DNA of 64,000 bases, from positions 1,054,001-1,118,000 of the forward strand of contig NZ_VUJV01000003.1 of the NCBI RefSeq assembly GCF_008373755.1, written 5' to 3'. Position numbers and translations under genes: made by a program. This document shows positions 43,455-52,348 of this stretch, piece by piece (the first letter of the stretch is position 1; the number at the start of each line of letters is the position of its first letter). Under the pieces are notes generated by a model. The model made no database searches, was not told the origin of the DNA, and worked only from the letters and a program-made list of their open reading frames with translations. Source of the stretch: Nocardioides humilatus. Lineage in GTDB: Bacteria; Actinomycetota; Actinomycetes; Propionibacteriales; Nocardioidaceae.

Positions 43455-44695
43455 CGTGCTTCCAGCCGCATCGGCAGGTGCCGGATGCCCGTGTGCTTGT
43501 TGGAACGGACCCGGTCGACCGGACCGGTCACCTCGAAGCTGCCGACCCGGGCGAGCAGCGCCTCGAAGAGGACGCGCATCTCCATCCGCGCCAGGCCCGC
43601 GCCGAGGCAGAAGTGCGGGCCGCGGCCGAACGCGACGTGCGGGTTGGGCGTGCGGCGGATGTCGAAGGAGTCCGGCTCGGCGAACATCGCCTCGTCGCGG
43701 TTGGCCGACGCCCACCACAGCGTGACCTTCTCCCCCGAGCGGATAGTGACGCCCCCGAGCTCGGTGTCGCGCGTCGCCGTCCGGCGGTTGTACGGCGTCG
43801 GCGAGCTCCACCGCAGCATCTCCTCGATCGCGGGACCGAGCAGCTCCGGGTCGCCGGCCAGGTCGGCCCAGAGGTCGGGTCTCTCGACGAAGGCCAGTAT
43901 CCCGCCCGCGATCGCGTTGCGCGTGGTCTCACTGCCGGCGGCCACCATCAGGCTGAACATCATCTGCTGCTCCATCGGCGCGAGCGGCTCGCCGTCGATG
44001 GTCGCCGTCGCGGCGACCGAGAGCAGGTCGTCGCCGGGCTCCAGCCGCTTCCGCTCGAGGAGCTCGGCGCCGTAGGCGTACATCTCGGCAGCCGCGCGCT
44101 GGCTGACCTCGCTCGCCTGACCGAGGTCGCGGTCGGAGTAGTCGAGCGTCGCGGTCGCCCACGCGAAGAGCTGGTGCCGGTCCTCCTGCGGGACGCCGAG
44201 CAACTGGGACACCGCCTGGAGCGGGAGCTCGGCAGCGACGTCGATGAGGAAGTCGCACTCCCCCTTCGCCAGCGCAGCGTCGACGATCCGGCTCGACCGC
44301 TCGCGCAGGTCGTCCTCGATCCCGCGCAGGATCCGCGGAGCGACGTTGCCGTGGAAGAGCTTCCGGAACTTCGGGTGCCGTGGGGCATCCGTCATGTTGA
44401 GCATCGTGCCGGGCGCCAGGCCCGCCGGGAGGTCCTCGATCAGCGTCCCGCCGCCCTCCCGCACGCTCGTGCCGTCGGAGGAGAAGGTGGTGCCGTCGTT
44501 GCCGGCAACAACCACGTCGTCGTACCGCGTGACGACCCAGAAGCCCTCGCCGCCGGGCGTGTGCTCGGTCGGCGGGTGCCACCACACCGGCGCCTCCCGC
44601 CGCAGCCGCGCGAACACCCCGTAGGGGAATCCGTCGACGAATCGGTCGAGGTCCGTCAGGTCGACGATGTCGACAAGCTGTTGGCTGCTCCTCAC
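43451..44695 (-). CDS. Cytochrome P450
   Basis: A 414-residue bacterial P450: I-helix 'MVAAGSETTRNA', ExxR as EMLR, haem loop 'FGRGPHFCLG'. The sequence 'MLNMTDAPRHPKFRKLFHG' resembles actinobacterial steroid/terpenoid-type P450s, but the family cannot be fixed by eye. The GTG start overlaps the stop of the exported Ig-like gene (GTGA). No ferredoxin gene is adjacent. Confidence 0.88.
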   Translation of the reverse strand: MRSSQQLVDIVDLTDLDRFVDGFPYGVFARLRREAPVWWHPPTEHTPGGEGFWVVTRYDDVVVAGNDGTTFSSDGTSVREGGGTLIEDLPAGLAPGTMLNMTDAPRHPKFRKLFHGNVAPRILRGIEDDLRERSSRIVDAALAKGECDFLIDVAAELPLQAVSQLLGVPQEDRHQLFAWATATLDYSDRDLGQASEVSQRAAAEMYAYGAELLERKRLEPGDDLLSVAATATIDGEPLAPMEQQMMFSLMVAAGSETTRNAIAGGILAFVERPDLWADLAGDPELLGPAIEEMLRWSSPTPYNRRTATRDTELGGVTIRSGEKVTLWWASANRDEAMFAEPDSFDIRRTPNPHVAFGRGPHFCLGAGLARMEMRVLFEALLARVGSFEVTGPVDRVRSNKHTGIRHLPMRLEAR

Positions 44696-45711
44696 GGGCT
44701 TCTGACGCCGATGCTGGCCACGATCTCCGTCGGGGCCCAGTTGGCGTCACCGGTGTAGCTGAAGGTCACCTTGTCCGCGCGCGTGTTCGTGCCGGTGCCC
44801 GACGCTTGGTAGTAGAAGACGCAGTAGAAGTAGTCCTCCACATTGCACGTGGCCGGGGTGACGGTGCCCTTGTTCGACGAGACCGACGGAGTGATGAAAC
44901 CCGTGGGCGACGGGTCGCCCGTGACCCCGACCTCGCAGGTCACGTACTGCCCAGGGACGGCAGGGTTCGGCGAGCAGGAGAAGCCACCGGCCGGCACCGG
45001 CTTCGGGTCCACCTTGACGACGGCCTTGAGCTTCGCGTCGGCGTACCAGGGGTCGCCCGTGTAGCTCGCCGTCACCTTGTCCTTGCGCCCCTTGGTGCCC
45101 TTGCCCAGAGGGGTGTAGGTCGTGGCGCAGGTGTGGATGACCGAGTTGATGCCGCAGCTCGTGGTCGACAGCGTCCCCTTCCTGGTCGACGCGCTGAAGG
45201 TGACCGTGCCCACGGCGTTGGGGTCGCTCAGCGCGGCCGTGCAGGCGACCGACCGGCCTTCGATCGTCGGCGTACCGCAGGAGTAGGTGATCGGCGCCGG
45301 GATCTCCTTGACGACGTGCAGGACGAAGGGGTTGGTCGACGGTGCGTGGTTGGCGTCACCTGAGTAGTTGACGACCAGGGTGTCCTTGCGGGAGCTCGAT
45401 CCTGCGCCGGACGGCGTGTAGGAGAACGAGCAGTACGACGTACCCGAGCAGGCCGTGGGCGACACCGTGCCCTTGCTCGGCGTGAACTCGATGAAGACGG
45501 TGCTGTTGAAGTAGGGAGCGCCGTTCTGCACGGTCACCGAGCAGGAGAGCACCTGGCCCGGCACGACGTACTGCGACGTGCAGGCCGTCACGACGTCCGG
45601 ATCAGCGGGCGGGTCGGCTGCCCCCGCTGGCCGAGTGGGCGCCATCCACGCGACGAGACCGAGGATCGTGGCGAGGAAGGCGATGAGGGCTCGGTGGGCG
45701 CGAAACTTCAT
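44692..45711 (-). CDS. Exported protein with three Cys-rich Ig-like repeats
   Basis: A 339-residue protein starting at ATG 45711 with AGGAG 5 nt upstream and a signal peptide to about residue 32. Three repeats of about 95-100 residues each carry four Cys ('C..VPGQVLSC', then 'C....YCSF' style) and end 'TLVVNYSGDANHAPS' or similar. It looks like a beta-sandwich adhesin of the Big_3/Ig-like kind. It is coupled to a cytosolic P450, which is odd for a secreted protein. Function unknown. Confidence 0.78.
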   Translation of the reverse strand: MKFRAHRALIAFLATILGLVAWMAPTRPAGAADPPADPDVVTACTSQYVVPGQVLSCSVTVQNGAPYFNSTVFIEFTPSKGTVSPTACSGTSYCSFSYTPSGAGSSSRKDTLVVNYSGDANHAPSTNPFVLHVVKEIPAPITYSCGTPTIEGRSVACTAALSDPNAVGTVTFSASTRKGTLSTTSCGINSVIHTCATTYTPLGKGTKGRKDKVTASYTGDPWYADAKLKAVVKVDPKPVPAGGFSCSPNPAVPGQYVTCEVGVTGDPSPTGFITPSVSSNKGTVTPATCNVEDYFYCVFYYQASGTGTNTRADKVTFSYTGDANWAPTEIVASIGVRSP

Positions 45712-45890
45712 GCTCACTCCTGGAGGGAGGCGAGCCCCGAGCACCCGCGCGAGTGGGACCCCGAAACGCTAACCGGCAGAGCAGCGCGCGTCCTGGATAT
45801 CGTCAGGTTGGCCTGCTTCGGCAATCCGGAAGACCGTCGGTAGGCTCAGGCCCGCACGTGTGGATCTGCCTCGACATCTCCGCGCGTCCC

Positions 45891-45966
45891 GCCCCCGTAG
45901 CTCAGTGGATAGAGCAGCCGCCTCCTAAGCGAAAGGTCGCCAGTTCGACTCTGGCCGGGGGCACCA
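45891..45966 (+). tRNA. tRNA-Arg (anticodon CCU)
   Basis: Acceptor GCCCCCG/CGGGGGC, D-arm GCUC/GAGC, T-arm GCCAG/CUGGC and an encoded CCA are perfect. Loop CUCCUAA gives anticodon CCU (reads AGG). In the anticodon stem only the three inner pairs form; positions 28-42 (C-A) and 27-43 (G-A) are mismatched. Confidence 0.9.
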
Positions 45967-45991
45967 CACGACCGTCACAGTGCGTCGCCGG

Positions 45992-48556
45992 TCAGGCGGC
46001 AGGTGCCGCAACGGGCGAGACCCGCGAGTAGAGATAGCCCTGCCCGAGGTCACACCCGAGCTCCTCGAGGATGTCGCGTTGCGTCGTCGTCTCGATGCCC
46101 TCGGCGACGATCGCCAGGCCCAACGCGTGCCCCATGCTGATCATGGTCCCGGCGAGCTCGCGATCGCGCGGGACATCGGCGAGGCCGGCCGTGAAGGTCC
46201 GGTCCATCTTCAAGACGTCGACATCGAACTGGCGGAGCCTGACGAAGCTCGAGTAGCCGATCCCGAAATCGTCGATGGCCAGCTTCACGCCGGAAGCGCG
46301 CAGTGACTGGAAGCTGCGGGCCGCGGAGTCGACGGCTTCGATCACAGCGCCCTCGGTGAGCTCGAGCCACAAGCGGCTGGGGTCCAGGCCCGACAGCTCG
46401 AGGGCGGTGGCGACCCGTGCCTGGAAGTCGCCGTGCACGAATTGCTTGGCGGACACGTTCACGCTGACGGAGAGGTGCTCGGGCAGGCAGGCCGCGGCCA
46501 GGCAGGCTCGGTCGAGCACGCTGCCACCGATCTCGGCGATCAGCTCGACCTCCTCGGCGACGGTGATGAAGTCGCCGGGCAGGACCAGGCCGTGCTCGGG
46601 ACGACGCCAACGCGCCAGCGCCTCGGTGGCGACCGGCCGGCCGGTGGCCAGCTCGACGATCGGCTGGAACCAGGTCTCGATCTCGCCTCGCTCGACGGCA
46701 CCGCGCAGTCCGAGCTCGATGTCCATCCGGGCGTCCAGGTGAGCGCGGAGGTCGTCGTCGAAGACCTCGTATCGCGACCGACCGCCCTGCTTCGCGCGGT
46801 ACATGGCTTGATCCGCGCGGTGGACCAAGGACTCCGGATCCTCGTGCCCCTCCCCGAACGCAATGCCGATGGAAGCGCTGATCACCACGTCGTGTCCGTC
46901 ATGTGCCCAGGGCAGCGCAAGAGCCGCGTGCAGCTTCCGAGCGATGTCGCGCACCTCAGCCTCGGAGTCCATGTTGGGGCAGACGACCACGAATTCATCT
47001 CCTCCCAGCCGCGCCACCGTGTCACCAGACCTCGCATTGCCCAGCAGTCGCCGCGCGACCTCGCAGAGGACCTGGTCCCCCGCATCGTGGCCGAGGCTGT
47101 CGTTGATGATCTTGAATCGGTCGAGGTCGAGGAAGAGGACGCCCACTCCCCGCCTGGTCCGACAGACCTGGTGCTGGGACTGCTGCAAGCGGTCCATGAG
47201 CAGTGCCCGGTTGGGCAGGCCGGTGAGGCTGTCGTGGAACGCCAGGAAGTTGGCGCGCTCCTCGGCTGCCTTGCGGCGCGTCACGTCCTGGAACTTGAAG
47301 AGGAGGCCACCCGGCTGGTCCCCCATCATGACTGCTGAGACGTGAACGACCACCCAACAGATCCCCCGGTCCGTCGATCGCAACCGGCGCTCGACCTGAT
47401 ACCTGCCTCCGTCCCCCGCAACCAACGCTTCGCGAAGCGCACGGTCGGTATCGGCGTGGTCGTCGTCGAACAGGTCCTGGACCGCGCAGCCGACCAACTG
47501 GTCACGACGCCGGCCGACGAGCGCCATCAGCTCCTCGTTCACCTGCTCGATGCGGCCCTCGGCGTCCGCAAGCGCGCTACCGAAGGGCGAGGCGGCGAAG
47601 GCCGCACGGAGGTGAGCTGACATCCGCACGACCTCGGATGTCTGCTCCTGCACGCGCAGTTCGAGGTCCCGGTTCAGGTGGGCGAGGTCCAGCGCGGCTT
47701 CATCCCTCGCGCGTGCCGCAGCGCCCACGTGGCGAGCCGTCCGGAAGAGCAGCGACATCGAGGTCACCGTCAGGACGGTCACCAAGATCGCGACGCCGAA
47801 CGGGGTGTCGTACCAGCCCCGGCGTTGTCCGACGAGCCGAAGGAATCCCAGGACCGGCGGACCGAGGACCAGGAACGGCGCCAGCGAACGCACCATGCTC
47901 CCGGCCGGACCCGCGTCCCGCAGGAGCGCCATCCACGTCCCGCCCGGAGCCAGCACCAGCCGGGCTGATGCGAGCAACGTGATCGACACGGCCGAAGGAA
48001 GGGCGATGCTGCTGTAGGCCCCGACGCCGTACAGGATCGACGCACCGTAGAGGTACCCGATGAGCGCGACGTAGGCGGCGAACAGGGCCAGTACCGCCGT
48101 CGCCTGGAGCAGACGATCCCGTCGGTAGCTGCCCGCGATGGCCGATACCGACAACATGATCAGGCAGAACGCGGTCACCGGCGCCATCTGAGGGTCGATG
48201 CCCCGCAGATCGATTCCCAGCAGGAGCCGGTCCACCCAGGTGTGCACGCCGAGGGCGAGCTCGACCGCGGTCACCGACGTCAGCGTCAGCACCACCGCCG
48301 GCAGGACCGGGAAATGACTTCGCCGCCCCACCCACGGGAGCAGGGCAAGCAGCAACAGGCACAGTGCAGTGTTCGGCTTCATCGAGGCGAACCCCGGGAC
48401 CAGGGTCGTCAGCTGCTCGATGCCGGAGTACCAGCCGACGAACACCACGGACGTCGCCATCACGACGACGCCCGACAGCTGTCGGGCGAGGCGGAGGTCG
48501 CGCGGCGTCACGGTGGTGGACACCGGAGAGGACATAACTAGTCCATCGGCGGACAT
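45992..48556 (-). CDS. Membrane GGDEF-EAL protein with PAS domain
   Basis: An 854-residue cyclic-di-GMP enzyme. Eight or so N-terminal membrane helices (about 15-290, MASE-like), a coiled segment and a PAS domain (about 320-440) lead into GGDEF (active site 'ARLGGDEFVVV') preceded by an inhibitory RxxD site 5 residues upstream. The C-terminal EAL domain has 'TEALARW', 'DDFGIGYSS' and 'QGYLYSR'. Both activities look intact, so it may make or degrade c-di-GMP. Start ATG 48556; 48535 is possible. Confidence 0.92.
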   Translation of the reverse strand: MSADGLVMSSPVSTTVTPRDLRLARQLSGVVVMATSVVFVGWYSGIEQLTTLVPGFASMKPNTALCLLLLALLPWVGRRSHFPVLPAVVLTLTSVTAVELALGVHTWVDRLLLGIDLRGIDPQMAPVTAFCLIMLSVSAIAGSYRRDRLLQATAVLALFAAYVALIGYLYGASILYGVGAYSSIALPSAVSITLLASARLVLAPGGTWMALLRDAGPAGSMVRSLAPFLVLGPPVLGFLRLVGQRRGWYDTPFGVAILVTVLTVTSMSLLFRTARHVGAAARARDEAALDLAHLNRDLELRVQEQTSEVVRMSAHLRAAFAASPFGSALADAEGRIEQVNEELMALVGRRRDQLVGCAVQDLFDDDHADTDRALREALVAGDGGRYQVERRLRSTDRGICWVVVHVSAVMMGDQPGGLLFKFQDVTRRKAAEERANFLAFHDSLTGLPNRALLMDRLQQSQHQVCRTRRGVGVLFLDLDRFKIINDSLGHDAGDQVLCEVARRLLGNARSGDTVARLGGDEFVVVCPNMDSEAEVRDIARKLHAALALPWAHDGHDVVISASIGIAFGEGHEDPESLVHRADQAMYRAKQGGRSRYEVFDDDLRAHLDARMDIELGLRGAVERGEIETWFQPIVELATGRPVATEALARWRRPEHGLVLPGDFITVAEEVELIAEIGGSVLDRACLAAACLPEHLSVSVNVSAKQFVHGDFQARVATALELSGLDPSRLWLELTEGAVIEAVDSAARSFQSLRASGVKLAIDDFGIGYSSFVRLRQFDVDVLKMDRTFTAGLADVPRDRELAGTMISMGHALGLAIVAEGIETTTQRDILEELGCDLGQGYLYSRVSPVAAPAA

Positions 48557-48617
48557 GGTCCGATTCCAAGGACTCTTGCTCGCTGCGGGAGCAGCGCGTC
48601 GGTGCCGAAGACGCGTG

Positions 48618-48650
48618 ACGGCCCCGGGTGCACGAGGCACCCGGGGCCGT
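48618..48650 (-). terminator. Perfect 14-bp stem terminator
   Basis: ACGGCCCCGGGTGC and its complement flank a 5-nt loop, about 17 bp after the stop of the exported protein at 48667. It lacks a U-run on the minus strand, as is common in high-GC actinobacteria. Confidence 0.7.
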
Positions 48651-48666
48651 TTGGTCGTAGGACTCG

Positions 48667-49836
48667 CTAGCGCACGGTCAGCGTGACCGACGCGGATGAC
48701 GGCTCCGCCTGAGCCGATCCTCCGAAGGACACGTCGAAGGTGTGCGCGCCCGGAGCGACGACGCCCGTGACCTTGATCCGGAAGGCGTCGCCCTTCGCGA
48801 CGACAGAGCCGATCGGGACACCACCCTCCGACACGGTGACGGTGCCGCCCTTGGCCTTGCCCTGGGAGACGACCTGGCCGACGACGTACGCCGTCTTGGT
48901 CGGGTGGTTCAGCCTCAGTGAGCTGGCCGCCTTGTTGACGGTGACGGTCACGGTGCCGGTGGTGCTCAGACCCTCGTTGTCCGTGGCCGTGTAGCTGAAC
49001 GTGGCGTCGCCCGTGAAGCCGTTCTTCGGGTTGTAGACGGCGTTGCCGTCCTTCATCTTGGCCGCGCCGCTAGTCGGCTTGCCGACCTTGTAGGTCACCG
49101 GACCGCCCTCGGGGTCGTAGGCCTCGAGCGTGATCGTCACGGTCTCGTCGAACTCGGCGGTGGCCGACACGTCCACGACGACGGGTGCGCCGTTCTCGAC
49201 GAACTCGTAGGTCGAGCCGCCGAGCGTCATCGACCGGATGGTGTCGTCACCGTGCACGCCGGAGCCCAGCGACCAGCCGAACGCGAAGATGTGCGCGTCC
49301 GGGAAGACCCCGCGCCACTGGTCGAGGGTGCCGTTGTTGTCCGAGCCGTAGCCGCCGCCGTGGGAGGGCGCGGCGTCCTTGACGAACTGCTTGGCGCCGC
49401 CCGGCAGCCACCAGTTGTCGCCGTAGAGCGGGCTGCCGTTGGAGTAAGTCGGCTCGCCGACCAGCTGGCCGTCGAGCGAGCCGTTGCCGTCGAAGTCGAT
49501 GACGAGCTGCATGCCCGGCCGCAGGGTCGTCGTCGGGTCGTTGCGCACCGAGTCCATGGCCGGCTCGCCGGCATCCGCGAGGTCGACGTCGACCGCGAAG
49601 TAACCGGCCGCCTTGTCGGTGCTCGTGTTGCCCTCGGTCCAGACCCGCACCCCGTCGGCGACGAAGTCGTTGTGACCCGTCGCGCGGGTCTCGCTCGTGT
49701 CGAGCTGAGCGGGGGTGATGAAGACGGTCGCCGCCTGTGCGGGACCGGCGGCGAGAGCGAGCGTGGCGACTGCCAGCGGACCTGCTGCGACCAGCGCAGT
49801 GAGCCGGCGTCGAAGCAACGCCTGAGATGAAGCCAT
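48667..49836 (-). CDS. Exported Ig-like domain protein
   Basis: A 389-residue protein with a signal peptide to about residue 35. The first 170 residues ('IDFDGNGSLDG', 'GVFPDAHIFAFGWSLGSGVHG') form an unidentified globular domain rich in Gly and Trp. A bacterial Ig-like repeat ('DPEGGPVTYKVGKPTSG', 'GFTGDATFSYTATD') and a C-terminal beta-domain ('GGSAQAEPSSASVTLTV') follow. The C-terminal part echoes the exported proteins at 16-19 kb. Probably secreted; function unknown. Confidence 0.78.
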   Translation of the reverse strand: MASSQALLRRRLTALVAAGPLAVATLALAAGPAQAATVFITPAQLDTSETRATGHNDFVADGVRVWTEGNTSTDKAAGYFAVDVDLADAGEPAMDSVRNDPTTTLRPGMQLVIDFDGNGSLDGQLVGEPTYSNGSPLYGDNWWLPGGAKQFVKDAAPSHGGGYGSDNNGTLDQWRGVFPDAHIFAFGWSLGSGVHGDDTIRSMTLGGSTYEFVENGAPVVVDVSATAEFDETVTITLEAYDPEGGPVTYKVGKPTSGAAKMKDGNAVYNPKNGFTGDATFSYTATDNEGLSTTGTVTVTVNKAASSLRLNHPTKTAYVVGQVVSQGKAKGGTVTVSEGGVPIGSVVAKGDAFRIKVTGVVAPGAHTFDVSFGGSAQAEPSSASVTLTVR

Positions 49837-50038
49837 GACGTGGTGCCTTCCAGCGGAGGGAGATCCCGGGAACGCCGCACACAGGGAGCGTGTGACCGAG
49901 TCACCGAATCACGGTTCGCCGATCCTTGCGTCCCGAATCGGAAAATTTTCGCCCCGCCTGCGCGGCCGACTAGCGATCCGGCCGATGTTTCGTTGAACAT
50001 TGCACCGGCGACGGTGCCGCAGGCCTGGGGGGTCGAAA

Positions 50039-50455
50039 GTGGATGGGAACGTACTGCGCGTCATGCGGCGACGACCATCAGCCCGCACGTGGTTGACCCT
50101 GGTCCACCACGCCCTCCAGTTCGACGACCTGGCGTGCGCCGCCGGCATCGAGCCGCTCGGGGACGGCTGGGTCGAGATCGACGCTGACCAGGCGGAAGAG
50201 CACCTCGCTCACATCCTGTCGCATGACCTCGTCCACGACCGCGAGCTGCTGCCCCAGCAGAGCGCGCGGTGGTTCGCCGAAGACTTCATCAAGACCCTCG
50301 GCGCCAACGGTGCGCGCTTCGCCACCAACATCTCCGGCTGCCTGGCCGACGCCACCTACTCATGGCGACCGGCCACCCGCTTCGCCGTGGACGCCGGCGT
50401 GGTCATCCTCGCGGCCACCGGTTCGGCGATCTACTGGGTGGCCGACGAGGACTAG
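50039..50455 (+). CDS. Hypothetical protein, about 138 residues
   Basis: An open frame with good actinobacterial codon use. GTG 50039, preceded by GGGGGGTC, is preferred over ATG 50063. The N-terminus is basic, the middle acidic ('WVEIDADQAEEHLAHILSHD'), and the C-terminus hydrophobic ('GVVILAATGSAIYWV') but short. No family recognised. The 200-bp region before it shows only a short AT-rich palindrome. Confidence 0.6.
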   Translation: MDGNVLRVMRRRPSARTWLTLVHHALQFDDLACAAGIEPLGDGWVEIDADQAEEHLAHILSHDLVHDRELLPQQSARWFAEDFIKTLGANGARFATNISGCLADATYSWRPATRFAVDAGVVILAATGSAIYWVADED

Positions 50456-50587
50456 CTGCGACGCCGACTCCAGACGTTTTGCTGCGCGGCGACGTGACGC
50501 GTGCCTACTGTCGAGATAGCGACGCCGCTACTCGGACCGGTCGAGCGGCTCTCCCCCGCATGCCCCCGTCCAGTCGTGGAGGTCACG

Positions 50588-52327
50588 ATGTTGTTGCGTC
50601 GCCAAGCAAGGCGTGGATCCTGGGGGATCCGCGCCCTGCTACTCGCCCTGGTCACCGCGGCACTCGTCGCTCCCACGATCGCCGGTCCACCGCCCGCGCG
50701 CGCCAATCCCACCGCGGACGGGGTGGTGATCAACGAGATCTACACCCAGACCCCGGTCGATGGGCACTACCTCCCCTACGTCGAGCTGTTCAACCCGACC
50801 GGTGCCGCCGTGGACCTGAGCGGGTGGAGCCTCCAGATCGTGCCGAACGCGGCCTTCCCGGCCTTCGCGTCCAACACCGCGCTGGTCGGAGTCGTGCCGG
50901 CGTACTCCCACTTCCTGATCCAGATGGCGGGCGGCCCACTGAACCCGACCGCGTTCCCCCAGAGCCCCGATCTGACCACGGCCGCGTTCCTCGACGCCTT
51001 CCCGAGTCCGACGGTGATCCTCGCCGACACCACGGCTCCCCTCCCCGTGAGCGGAGACATCGCCGGGATGAACGGGGTGGTCGATGCCGTGGGTCTGCAG
51101 CAGATCGCCGTGACTCCCGGTTGGGAGGGGACCGGCCCGATCAACGCTGCTGCCCTTCCCGCTCAAGCGTCCCGGGGCGCGTGCGGGGCCGACACCGACG
51201 ACAACGTGACCGACTTCGACACGAGCGCGACCACGAGCCCCACCAACAGCGCAACACCGGACTTCGCCTGCGCTCCCACCTGCGAGGGCAAGACACCCAC
51301 CGTCATCGGGTCCGGCAGCGTCAACGGAACCTTCGGAGACGACGTGATCCTCGGTTCTGACGGCGAGGACAACATCTTCGGCAGCAGCGGCAACGACACC
51401 ATCTGCGGTCTCGGCGGCTCCGACATCATCGACGGCGGTCCCGATGACGACAGCATCCGAGCAGGGGATGGTGCCGACGTTGTCTACGGCGGCGTGTCAG
51501 GTGCCGACACTCTCCGCGGCGGCCGCGGCAACGACGAGGTCTACGCGGGCGACCCTGATCCGACGGGCGACATTCTCTTCGGCGACCCCGGCGACGATCT
51601 CCTCTTCGGGGGTCCCGGACCCGACACCATCACCGGCGGCACGGGGGACGACTCGATCGACGCTGGCGATGGCATCGACGCGCTGACGGGCAGCCCTGGC
51701 GACGACCAGCTCTACGCCGGGCCCGGCGCCGACCTGCTGACGGGTTCGGCCGGCGCCGACACGCTTTACGGCGACATCGGACACGATGTGCTGAAGGGCG
51801 GTCCGGGTGCCGACGGTCTCGAGGACCTGTTCGGGGGCGATGCTCTCAACGGCGGCTCGGGCGACGACTACCTCAACGGGGTCGGAGACGTGCCTCTTCA
51901 GGGCAACGACGGTGACGACTACATCATCATCGACAACCAGACGACGAGCGCGAGCGCGTACGGCGGTGACGGCGACGACCGGATCATCGGGGGCGACCTC
52001 GGCGACCTCCTCAACGGCGGGATCGGCGCGGACTTCATCGACGGGCACACCGGAGACGACACCATCGTGGGAGCGGCCGGTGCCGACACCCTCTATGCCT
52101 GCGACGGAAACGACACCGTGCATGCCGGCCCCGGTGACGACTGGGCCGATGGCGAGGCGGGCAACGACACCGTCAACGGCAATGCCGGCGACGACACCTT
52201 GTTCGGCGGTGACGGGGACGACACGCTCAACGGCGGCCCTGGGATCGACGACCTCGACGGTGGCACGGGCAGCAACGTCATCCACCCGGGAGCGGCCGGA
52301 CTGTCGTCGTCGTGCAGGCCCGGCTGA
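50588..52327 (+). CDS. Secreted RTX-repeat protein with lamin-tail domain
   Basis: A 579-residue protein with GGAGG 6 nt before the ATG and a signal peptide (about 1-40). Residues 45-165 form a lamin-tail (LTD) domain ('VVINEIYTQTPVDGHYLPYV', 'LSGWSLQI'). From about 240 to 560 lie some 30 hemolysin-type Ca-binding nonapeptides (GGxGxDxLx). There is no obvious catalytic domain or type I secretion partner here, and the N-terminal signal implies Sec/Tat export. Probably a Ca-folded surface or secreted protein; function unknown. Confidence 0.87.
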   Translation: MLLRRQARRGSWGIRALLLALVTAALVAPTIAGPPPARANPTADGVVINEIYTQTPVDGHYLPYVELFNPTGAAVDLSGWSLQIVPNAAFPAFASNTALVGVVPAYSHFLIQMAGGPLNPTAFPQSPDLTTAAFLDAFPSPTVILADTTAPLPVSGDIAGMNGVVDAVGLQQIAVTPGWEGTGPINAAALPAQASRGACGADTDDNVTDFDTSATTSPTNSATPDFACAPTCEGKTPTVIGSGSVNGTFGDDVILGSDGEDNIFGSSGNDTICGLGGSDIIDGGPDDDSIRAGDGADVVYGGVSGADTLRGGRGNDEVYAGDPDPTGDILFGDPGDDLLFGGPGPDTITGGTGDDSIDAGDGIDALTGSPGDDQLYAGPGADLLTGSAGADTLYGDIGHDVLKGGPGADGLEDLFGGDALNGGSGDDYLNGVGDVPLQGNDGDDYIIIDNQTTSASAYGGDGDDRIIGGDLGDLLNGGIGADFIDGHTGDDTIVGAAGADTLYACDGNDTVHAGPGDDWADGEAGNDTVNGNAGDDTLFGGDGDDTLNGGPGIDDLDGGTGSNVIHPGAAGLSSSCRPG

Positions 52328-52348
52328 CCTCGGTGAGGCCAGCCCCGG

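Noticed and set aside
49941-49950. GAAAATTTTC palindrome in an AT-rich patch between divergent genes
   Set aside because: Too short to separate from chance; it may just be part of a promoter.
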